Assembly: GCF_010093535.1 (NCBI RefSeq) | Contig: NW_022985190.1 | Coordinates: 617,346-681,345 of the forward strand | DNA: 64,000 nt | From: Lindgomyces ingoldianus | Taxonomy: Eukaryota > Ascomycota > Dothideomycetes > Pleosporales > Lindgomycetaceae | Reading direction: 5' to 3' | In this document: piece after piece, positions 20,606 through 29,539 of the stretch | How the letters are laid out: the number at the start of each line of letters is the position of its first letter | Position numbering within the stretch: position 1 is the first letter of the stretch | Position numbers and translations under genes: made by a program | Notes under the pieces: generated by a model | Databases searched by the model: none | What the model saw: only the letters and a program-made list of their open reading frames with translations | What the model was told of the DNA's origin: nothing

Positions 20606-21931
20606 ATGACAGATCTCAGCGTCTACGACAATGATCCCACACTCTACCTCTTCACGTCGCTCACGGCGGGCTCGTCGCACATCGTTACAGCCACGTCCCG
20701 CATCGAGACGATCCTGAAAGCGAACAAGATCCCCTTCAAGGGCGTCGACACTGCCACAGATGACCTAGCACGCAAGCTCTACGGGCGCAGGGGGGGCGGA
20801 AGAAAGCTACCGCTGCTGGTAAAAGAAGGCTACGTACTGGGAGATCTCGAGCAGATCGAGGAATGGAACGAGTATGGTGAGCTCAAGGAGGCCTTGGGCG
20901 TCACAGCAGCCACAGCCCCGCCCAAGCCGGCATCATCCGCCTCCACCACCACTCCCCTGTCAGCACCAGCTCCAGCACCGAAGGAGAATGTCCCAGCGGC
21001 GACGTCTGAGCAGAATCTGGCAATACGCCAGCTAGGTGCTCAAGCGGCCAAAGTTGCTGCGTCGAAGAAGCCTGCCCCCGCCCATATCACAACCACAAAT
21101 CCGTTGCTTTCCGAGAAAGTCAATACTCCCTCCAAAGCCACGCCGACAAAGGCAGGCCCAGAAGGGATCCTTTCCCCGCGCTCGATCCCCCTCCCCGCCA
21201 CACCTACACCAGTATTGAAAGGCAAGGAACAAACTGAGGCAGAGAAATTCGGCATACCGAAGCCCGGGAACGTGAAGCCGAAGCTACCGCCGTCCATGCA
21301 CATAGATGCCGCAAATCCCGCACTCAATGCCGGGCCGGTTGCGGTATCCCAAGCGTCACCAGCACGTTCAACACCTCCTATCTCCCCACTACCCCGCTCC
21401 GGATCTGGGGAACTCAAGCAGTATCATGGCTCGAATATCAGTTTGGCGAGTGACGAGGAGATCAAGCAGATTGAGAAGGAGCAGACGATCCCTGAAGTTA
21501 GCAGCTCCGAGGAAGAGGACTCAGAGGACGAGAGGCTGAAGGGGAAGTTGTCTCCACTGTCCCCAGTCAAGCCAACGGCAACCACACCTGGAGGGACTAC
21601 GCCGCCGAAAGAGACTAGCAAAATCAAGTCAGAAGAGGAGGACGAGGAGGACGAGGAAGATGACGAGGAAGAAGATGGAGAGGATGATGAAGATGAAGAC
21701 GAAGACGACGAAGAAGAAGAGTCAGGGGAGGACGAGGATAAGAAGAAGCAGATCAAGAAGTCAATCAAGAAGGATGAAGATGAGGATGAGGACGAGGACG
21801 AGGACGAGGACGAAGAGGAATCAGATGAGGAATCAGATGAAGGAGACTCAAATGAAGAAGAATCGGACGAGGCGCTTCAGCAGCAGAGTGTGAAAACTGC
21901 TAGAAAAGCCGGCGTTGGTGTCAAAGATTAA
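20606..21931 (+). CDS. SH3BGR/glutaredoxin-fold protein with a long acidic tail
   Basis: Intronless, 441 aa. Residues ~8-100 (TLYLFTSLTAGSSHIVTATS and then ETILKANKIPFKGVDTATDD, PLLVKEGYVLGDLEQIEEW) match the thioredoxin-fold domain of SH3-binding glutamic-acid-rich proteins. The fold has no CxxC active site, so redox catalysis is not expected. A Pro/Ala/Ser-rich linker (about 105-290) follows. Residues ~330-425 are then almost pure Glu/Asp with interspersed Lys/Ser, before a short basic end (KTARKAGVGVKD). The N-terminal fold is recognisable; the long acidic tail is more extreme than in most relatives. A scaffolding or histone/basic-protein-binding role would fit the tail but is only inferred. 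It is transcribed towards the bZIP gene, with 3' ends 356 bp apart. Confidence 0.72.
   Translation: MTDLSVYDNDPTLYLFTSLTAGSSHIVTATSRIETILKANKIPFKGVDTATDDLARKLYGRRGGGRKLPLLVKEGYVLGDLEQIEEWNEYGELKEALGVTAATAPPKPASSASTTTPLSAPAPAPKENVPAATSEQNLAIRQLGAQAAKVAASKKPAPAHITTTNPLLSEKVNTPSKATPTKAGPEGILSPRSIPLPATPTPVLKGKEQTEAEKFGIPKPGNVKPKLPPSMHIDAANPALNAGPVAVSQASPARSTPPISPLPRSGSGELKQYHGSNISLASDEEIKQIEKEQTIPEVSSSEEEDSEDERLKGKLSPLSPVKPTATTPGGTTPPKETSKIKSEEEDEEDEEDDEEEDGEDDEDEDEDDEEEESGEDEDKKKQIKKSIKKDEDEDEDEDEDEDEEESDEESDEGDSNEEESDEALQQQSVKTARKAGVGVKD
21631..21890 (+). repeat. Low-complexity acidic-codon tract
   Basis: Purine-rich GAG/GAA/GAC/GAT codon repeats inside the SH3BGR-like gene encode long Glu/Asp runs. 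Near-identical 6-mers (GAGGAC, GATGAG) make it slippage-prone. Confidence 0.8.
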
Positions 21932-22287
21932 GTTGCTGGCCGCGCGGGCAGTAGAGTGACGCAATACCAGCATGCTGATACATGTCACGATGGTTTAGCA
22001 GGGCGAGAATACCCTTTTGTGCAGGTTGGTGATGTCGAGAAGAAGGACAATGGGATCTGACCTTCCGTCGTTGGTTGAGTACACTCACGTCCTGGTTATA
22101 TAGTTGACACGTTTTGGCACTACAATTATAAACCTGAACGATTCCAATATCATATCGACTGTTCTTATATCTTAAAATTTCTTAAGTCATGCCAGACGTG
22201 AATTGAGTTTTGTCGCCATCTCCGCCGTCGTATTATCATCAACATTTCGAGCGAGCGGCATACATTAAAGATTAGAAATGAAAAAGG
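21932..22287. other. Intergenic between convergent 3' ends
   Basis: 356 bp between the stop codons of the SH3BGR-like gene and the bZIP gene. AT-richer than the flanks; nothing else recognised. Confidence 0.55.
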
Positions 22288-23850
22288 TTAAAAAGCATTG
22301 CCGGCATTATTACCGCCCTTCCCGGCGAGAACAGCCATAAGGGCATCGCGGACTTCAAACTCTTCAAGTACGGCACCAAACCTAAAAGCTCAATTAGCAA
22401 CCCACCAAACATGTTCAATGTTAAGAGGCACTTACCCGTAACAGCGAACCTTGGCCAGAAGGTCGTTCTTGATAGCCACCACGTCTTCGGTCGTCAATTC
22501 ATGAAACCTATGGTCCTGCAGGATCATAGCCCAAGCCATAATGGGCGTGATTTCCCCATCGAGGGGAAGGCGATTGCTGAGGTCTAACAGCTTCAATAGG
22601 TCTGGCATTGCGATGTCTGGCATCTGATGCGGATATTGTTCTTGTGGGCTGTTGACTATATGCGACTCGGGCGGACAGGAGGCCATGAGGGCGTGGCCGC
22701 TTACGTCGGATTCGGAATCGTTCGCCCGTACCATGAGGAACTGCATATGGTCCATGCAGGGGCGCTCTAGACTGGAGAGCAAACGAGGAGTCAGAAAAGA
22801 GTGGTAACGGTAGGGGAAGGCGACGGGAAGATATATCTCGGCCCTCCCGATCTGAGCTTGACGTACAGGTGGAGGGTGGAGTTGGATGGAGAAAAGAGGG
22901 AGTAGAAGAAGAATAAGATGAGACTATTGCTGGGGTGGAGGAGAAAGATAGGGCGTTCGATCGTACGTTAAGACGAAATCAATCCCGATTTGATCATAGT
23001 CCAATGCACCGTTGGCTTGCCGAACTTGCTGCGGAGGGACTACTTGTCCACCCCCTGGCATTGCTGATGGCGGTTGACTTGGCATAGACGGCGGTGATGT
23101 GTAGCCAGTCGAGTTAGAACCAGGCCCGTAGCCTCCTGACACGCTGCCGGTGGAGCTGCCACCATATGTCGAGCTTCCCACGGGGTGCAGCCCAGAGTTG
23201 CCCGGACTAGAAAGATCGAAGGAAATTCCGTGGGCCATGAGGAGTTCTTTCAGTCTCCGGTTCTCTTCAGCAAATGCATCCCGTTCTCTTGATGTGTTGG
23301 AGAAAGATTCCTTTAGGCGTAGTACCTCTTGTTCGAGTGCCTTGATATACATCTCCTTCCGTTCTCGATGCGTCCTATTTGCCCCGTTAGTGTTGTTTAA
23401 CCCTGCGCTTTGGTGATTATATTACCTTTGGGCCTGCCTATTGAGCTCTTGTCGACGGGTCAAGGCAGGCTTGCTGTCGGGCTTAGGGCCTCTCCTCTTT
23501 GGTGGTTGGCCATCTAATGAAATGGTTAGCCCCGCCATGTCTAATAGAAGATCTAGCCGCACACCTCGTGTCGTTTTCTTCTCCCCCGTGAGATTCTTAA
23601 AGAAGCCAAAATTGGCAAGTGGACTCTTAGAACTGGCTGATTCGCTGCCTAATGATTGCCATTGGCCCTTACTCTCCATATCCGAAACAAATCCCGCCGA
23701 GCTCCCTCGACGACTGCTGCTCATCTCAGAAAAGCACTCTGATGGGCGACGAGAAGCTGGCGAAGGATACTCGACGGCCGTTCCAGACGGAGGGTACGTG
23801 GGCGCCATGGTTAGCACGTCTGACCACGACATGTAACGATTATGCGACAT
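22288..23850 (-). CDS. bZIP transcription factor (Yap-like basic region)
   Basis: Four exons: 23850-23426, 23374-22967, 22771-22436 and 22381-22288 (420 aa). Each junction restores frame: QAQ(R)/THRERK, DFVLT/LERPCMDHMQF and CYG/FGAVLEEFEVRD. The basic region RRQELNRQAQRTHRERK resembles the NxxAQxxxR type of Yap1-class factors, though with THR in place of AFR. It is followed by a leucine zipper (IKALEQEVLRLKESFSNTSR onward). A Ser/Gly/Pro-rich linker leads to a C-terminal helical domain (LERPCMDHMQFLM, PDLLKLLDLSNRLPLDGEI, LAKVRCYGFGAVLEEF) shared by a group of ascomycete bZIPs. It binds DNA in the nucleus, presumably as a dimer; targets are unknown. An alternative start seven codons downstream (MSWSDVL) is possible. 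The upstream region is unusually long (2.3 kb). Confidence 0.83.
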
Positions 23851-26112
23851 CGATGAAGGTAGAAGAAGTGGGCAAGGGACAGGACGTAAAAGAAATTACA
23901 ATAGGTGTGTGTTCGTTGAGCTTTGACATAGTGTGAGGGTTGCACGGGCTTGTATATGTATTGCGCGCTCGTGGTGCAGAAAGGTGAGGCCAACGGCCAG
24001 AACCGAACAATCTATGCGGCCGAAGCGAACGTTCGGCAAGCGGGTATGCCGACTTGGGCGAGCAATATGCGATTATGCTGCTCTCGAACCACTGTGACTT
24101 GACGAGACTTGTGCTGTCTCTGCGCAGTGTTTTTGGACAAAAAGCTGAGAGCGGAAAACAAATGTAGCAAAGTAGACCAATACCGGAAGCTTTAACGGGC
24201 GCCAAGAAGAACCGGGCAAGTAAGAGACCGGGCATGTCGCAAGGCGAGGACAAAACATGGTCGACATCAAACGCAAAGCGTCCAAGCGGCAGGGATGACA
24301 GGAGACTGGGACTCACCAGAACCATTGTGGTATCTTGCGTCCCCGGCGGAGGGGTCTGGTGAGATAGTTGCCATGCTATAAGGCACGCATTGATCAAAAA
24401 GCAGCCTTGGATACTAAACACTGCAACAGTGCGTCGTGAACGATCTGTGGTCGAGTGGTTGAGTGTGTTAATTGCTGGGAAGCGAGTGAGTTCGCTGCAA
24501 AATTTGCGAACATGCGAAACATACGAGCCCGAGCAGGAGCGTTGAGGCTTTAGACAGGACACAAGGAGTAGAATCGGAGCTACAGAATAATTAGCATGCT
24601 GCAGATGTGTGTGTGTGAGTGTATAGTAGGCAACGTTCTGGAAAGTCGAAGTAGGTCTCGTGTGGGCGAGGCGGTTGGCGCACAATTGAGACAGCAAGTG
24701 GTGCTTCTCGCGTCGCAGGTGCGAGTCAAACAGTTGGGCAGAAGGGAGGTACCGTCTAGAGAAGATGGGAACACACAGGAGAGATGGGAGAAACAGCAAC
24801 CGATGCTTACGATGCTAGAACTAAGTAGAAGGGCTCGGACGTTAAACGGATCAATAGTGGCTACAAGGCAGATGCAGTCGGAAAGCGTTGACGCTGATGG
24901 ATGCGAGAAGGGACGTGTAAAACTTTGCACAGCCCCAGAAACGGCTATTTGGAATCTTGCAACATGGGGCGCTGGAGCGTGCCAATGCAACGACCGGATC
25001 GCGGGTGGACGAGATGTCAATGCTACGGAGTCGACGACGAGACTGCGACGACGGAAGCACGCCGGCGGGGACGCGGGAGTCGGAGGACGGCGGGATGGAT
25101 GGGCGGACGACCGCGGAGCAAGATGGAGATAGAGATGGGATGTGCAACAGCAGGAGTTCGCTGAAGCTTTAGCTGAAGAGAGCGGACATGAGAACAGGAA
25201 CGAGTGCAGGCTTATTATTCTTAACCCGAATCCTGAAAGACATCGCAGATCTGAGCTGATGGCTGGGCTGCCGGTGGCCCCCCGTCCCTCCAGACCTCTG
25301 TTGGCTCTGGCGCGCACCAGCTGGGCATGCGATCTGCATCTTCGTCTCCAACCTCAATTAAATCGCCAACACGCCATTCATCTGTGCCATCCTGTGCTCT
25401 CAGGCCACAGTCCCCTATTTTTGTTCCCTCATGGCCCTCAGCGTCTGGGAATTTGCGGGGAAAGCCAATCACCCCCATTGTGTATATTGCCAAATCTCCT
25501 TAGGGAACCTCTTCCTTCTTACGAAGCTCTTACGAATCATGGAGGCCCTGCTCGCGAGGAACTATCCCTGCGTGTCATCACCCGCGTGAATCTGATGAAC
25601 GTGCCTGCATGCACTCCAGCTTTATTGAGATCCTTGCCAGCATGATTTGGAAGTTTAACGTCACTTGATGTGAACACATATCTTCTCCGCTCTCCGGGAT
25701 ATTAGCGCCTGCTACGAAGCACCCACAGGGATAGTTTAACCTGTCAAGTCAGTTGCTAGAACGAAGAAGATAGTCAAGATAGTGCGGATATCTACCCAAA
25801 TCAGAACGTCATGTTCCGTAGTATGTGGTAACCTGCAGAGGGGATAGGGCGATTCTAAGAATTTTATCCTAACTTGACGACTCTATTTTCACGTTGGTTA
25901 GATTCCTTCTTCCCATCCGGTGACGTCGAACGACTGAATATCAACGCTTTTGTCATATAGTGCATTTCCTCGAGCACCAACAGGGATGAGACGATTTCCC
26001 CGCTTGTTGCTGGATCCGAGGGAACAGCTAGAAGTATAGCGTTTTGTATTTTCATCTACAATCCTGGCTGAGCCCCAGCGCGTACGCCAACTCACAGTAA
26101 TCCTACACCTGC
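23851..26112. other. Gene-poor stretch upstream of the bZIP gene
   Basis: About 2.26 kb between the bZIP start and the stop of the aldo-keto reductase gene. Overlapping open frames at 24.58-25.32 kb on both strands have no domain and no splice partners. It is best read as a long promoter/leader of the bZIP gene, possibly with a leader intron or uORFs, which I cannot resolve. Confidence 0.5.
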
Positions 26113-27433
26113 TTACAGTGAAGCTTTTGGCTTGTTCTGCAGGATGGCCTCAATCTCACCCATGACTTCTGGGGTAAGCTTTGGGAGCAGCTGCAGGGCT
26201 TTGCAATTGTCATGCACCTGTTGGGGCTTTGTTGCGCCCAGGATTACAGTGCTGACGTTTTTGCTGCATTGCAGTTAGCACATGCAGGAAGTACTTTCCG
26301 AGAGAGGAAACTCTGGATGCATATGCACTTACTTTTTGGCACACCACGCGAGAGCGAGCTGGGTAGTATTTCCTCCAAGCTTTTCAGCCACTTGGCGAAG
26401 CTGCTTCACCTTCTCAATCTTGGATTTTCCCTCTTCAGTGCTTAATTTCTTTATCGAGTCCTCAAAGAATGCCTTGTTGTTCGCAAAACGCGAGTCTTCG
26501 GGTATTCCATTCTCATACTTGCCCGTCAAGAGACCTGAAGCGAGAGGAGACCATATGGTGGTGCCATACTGAAACTTCTCATACAACGGCGCGTATTCCT
26601 GCTCGAATCTCTCGCGATGGAACGCATTATACTGTGGTTGCTCAGCGATAGGCGCAATGAGATTGTATTTCTCCGCAATTTCGCTCGCTTCCTCAATTTG
26701 TTTGGCTGACCATTCACTTGTGCCCCAATACTGCGTAGTGTCAATAGCACATACATGGGCTTACTCTGATGTTGCAAGACAAACTCACGTAGGCCAAGTT
26801 CATCTGGATCGTTTGCGTAAAGCCTTCCACAATCTCTCTCATAGAGGTGCTAGCAGTCGTTAGCAAAAGCTACGAGAAGACAAGTGCTCAATATCTGCGT
26901 ACTCGGGATCGAAACGATGGGCAAAAACAATATCGACGTATGGAGTCTGAAGACGCTCTAGCGAGCTCTTCAAGCCCTCGACGATGTGCTTCTTTGAGAG
27001 ACCTCTACCAAGATCGTTAGCACTGCTGGCATGTTCAACGAAGGGGGATAACGAATACCGGGTATTAGGTTCTTTCCTGCCAGTACCAAAGAAAACCTAC
27101 ACGAACGTCAATCTCGTACATAGTCATTATACCTCCCATACGCTCGCATACCTTGGTACTCAGCACGAATTCGTCTCGCGGCCAGCTCAACTCCTTCAAA
27201 GCTTGGCCCATTTCAATTTCACATTGGCCTTTGGAATAGACCTCGGCAGTGTCAAAGAAATTGATGCCATTGTCCCAGGCAGCTTGCATGCAATCCTTCA
27301 CAATAGATCCTTTCTGGGTGCCACCGTACGTCAACCAACCACCGAGCGAGAAGACCGATACTTTGAGGCCCGCAGGGCCAAGGCGACGGAATTCCATGTC
27401 GTGTGGTTCATATTTTGATTCAACGGTAGCCAT
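26113..27433 (-). CDS. Aldo-keto reductase, K+ channel beta-subunit-like
   Basis: Six exons: 27433-27152, 27096-27059, 27004-26903, 26849-26789, 26730-26333 and 26263-26113 (343 aa); all five introns are 53-69 nt. The sequence is a (beta/alpha)8 NADPH-dependent oxidoreductase of the AKR family near Kv-beta. It has [19 protein letters not shown] at the N-terminus, the catalytic Asp/Tyr in [13 protein letters not shown], Lys in VLSTKVFFG and His in [42 protein letters not shown] and [14 protein letters not shown] complete it. Relatives reduce aldehydes or ketones; the physiological substrate is unknown. Reading upstream in the same exon, an ATG at 27517 would add 28 residues resembling a mitochondrial targeting signal (see findings), so an alternative longer product is possible. 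Confidence 0.87.
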
Positions 27434-28404
27434 AGCGAGCGGAGCGGAGGTTGACAAATAATGTCTCAAATAATTCCTTTGGATCGAGGCAAGTAGCAAC
27501 AGCGACCGGTGACGCATAGACACTGTCGACAGTCGGTGGGGCAATTTGAAATATTTAATTTCTGCCCTAGAGAAGTTTGGAGTACGTCATGTTGCCCAAC
27601 CAATTACGCAGGAACGTAAATACGCAACGGCTTTAACACACATAGCCGAGGCGCCCACAGTTGCACTCGATTTCAAAGCACGACCGAAATTCATCGGCGA
27701 CGACAGAGGTCTTATCAACGTCTTACCGTACATTTCTATAGTCATGTGCGCAAAAGCGTCCTGAAAACCAGCGCTTTCCTGTCCTGAACGGGTTTCGAAA
27801 CAGATACAAGTTACATGAAACCAATGATGGTCAGTCCCATCCAATCAAAAGCCACCAGTCGCAGCATCACGTGCCTTTTGGAACACCTTCACCCAAGGCC
27901 AGTAAGGATTGACCTCTCATTCCTCTTCAACTGCCGCCTATCCCTGTAGAAGCAGCTCTGTACACAGTCGCGCAGTAGTAGTACATTCTTGAAAACAGGT
28001 ACAGGCCCAATTTTTTCACGATGCATTTCTCTCCTTTATTGTTTCTTCTCTTTAGGAACCGATACCTACCTCATTGTGAGTGTGATAAGCGTTGACCTAC
28101 ACAGCCCAATCAATTTCACAATCAATGTACGTGAGCACTGCCTGACCTTCTCACATACATAAAGTCCTTACACTATACCCAGAACTTCTCTTTCTTAAAA
28201 CAATCTTTTGCGCTTCAGATTTCGCACCCTCTACCAACGACACAGGCCAAACGCAGCCTAAACGCAGCCAATTTAGCGTCTTTATAACTCCCTACGAATG
28301 AAATAAGCTTTCGGACTTGCTCCTGGCGACAAGTCATTATACAAACTATTCAACAACCTATCCCCCTGGACTAAACAACAGGCTTGAGGGCGTCCTCCTA
28401 CACA
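27434..28404. other. Divergent promoter region, aldo-keto reductase / secreted protein
   Basis: Holds the upstream regions of both genes, including the possible N-terminal extension codons of the aldo-keto reductase (27434-27517). The last 200 bp are C/T- and A-rich leader sequence. No other gene is supported. Confidence 0.5.
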
Positions 28405-29031
28405 ATGCTTCTTACGGCTGCCCTCCTCGCTGCTAGTGCACTTTCCCTCACTACGGCTGCTCCTCTTACGAAGATCCGGTCAACCTTGACGGCGGATACC
28501 ATCATAGCCATCGCACCTTTAACGGCGAGTTGTGTCAACGCACCTGCAGATGCTCCTGGCGAATGTCGGACTGCGGCACAAGCGGCAGGCCCTATTGCGA
28601 AATCATTCACTAAGTACGGCATTGACAGCGCCGGCGAACAAGCGGCCTTGATTGCCCTAATGCTATTCGAAAGCGGCAACTTCAAGTACAACAAGAACCA
28701 CTACCCTGCCCCTGGTAGACCTGGGCAAGGTACGAGAAATATGCAACTTCCGGGGTTGAACCTACAGTATGCAGCATCGCTGTTCGGCGCTGCAACGGTC
28801 CAGGAGGCGGGCGATGCAACAGCTGTTCTTAACTTGGTCGGCGGAGATGATGAGAGCTTCGGTTCAGCAGCATGGTTCTTGAAAACCCAATGTTCACAGA
28901 CTATCAGGGAAGGTCTTGCATCTAAGGCCGATCCTCTTACGGGATGGCAAAATTACTTGACTGGATGTGTTGGAACAACCCTCGACCCTCAAAGGACAGA
29001 GATCTGGACCACGACCCGCCAATTTATCTAG
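28405..29031 (+). CDS. Small secreted protein, possibly lysozyme-like fold
   Basis: Intronless, 208 aa. The ATG at 28405 gives a clear signal peptide (MLLTAALLAASALSLTTAAP) with probable cleavage near residue 20. The mature protein has four Cys (SCVNAP, GECRTA, TQCSQT, TGCVGT), enough for two disulfides. Its most fixed-looking block is EQAALIALMLFESGNFKYNK, where Glu followed by an aromatic/Asn cluster is reminiscent of the catalytic Glu region of lysozyme/lytic-transglycosylase folds. I recognise it as a type common among ascomycete secreted proteins but know no assigned function. A role on cell walls or as an effector is inference. No GPI signal or membrane span is visible after the signal peptide. 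Its neighbour on the right, also secreted, is transcribed convergently. Confidence 0.72.
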   Translation: MLLTAALLAASALSLTTAAPLTKIRSTLTADTIIAIAPLTASCVNAPADAPGECRTAAQAAGPIAKSFTKYGIDSAGEQAALIALMLFESGNFKYNKNHYPAPGRPGQGTRNMQLPGLNLQYAASLFGAATVQEAGDATAVLNLVGGDDESFGSAAWFLKTQCSQTIREGLASKADPLTGWQNYLTGCVGTTLDPQRTEIWTTTRQFI

Positions 29032-29539
29032 GGAAGCTACCCAGTGCAGTGTCTATATTGTACAATACATGTTTGTGATATACAAATAAACTTGTTTTGT
29101 TACTGCTATTGGCGTTTATGGAGGGAGGTAGCAATTGTTTGATTGAATATCGGTGGGAGCTCAGATCTGTTTACGCTTTTGTTGGCTGCGAAATTGTAAT
29201 TTCCTTAATACACTAAATCTGTTTTTGATAAGAAACTCGCCGCCCTAGTCAACTTGACTTGTGCTAACGCCTATATCTTTATATATCCTCTACATTTTGT
29301 GGTCCTTTGGCCCTCAGCGACTCGGCAGCTTGCAAATGCTCCCTTTAGGGACATGTTATGTGTGGGGCATATGTTGCTCGCTAAGGTTTCAAGCAACTTG
29401 CATATTTAGCATCAGATCACATCGAAGCCTGAGAGAAAACTCAGAGTGAATAATTGTTCAAAAGAAGCCATCAGGGGATTCCTTCATAGCAAGAAAAGTC
29501 TATGACACAATGTAGCTATATACAAATTGATACTGTAGC
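29032..29539. other. Intergenic between convergent secreted-protein genes
   Basis: About 500 bp of AT-rich 3' flanking sequence; no gene recognised. Confidence 0.55.

Noticed and set aside
24580..25317. Overlapping long open frames on both strands (245 aa minus, 178 aa plus) in the bZIP upstream region
   Set aside because: They overlap in opposite directions, have skewed Ser/Cys/Arg composition, no domain and no splice partners; they look like random frames in GC-rich sequence.
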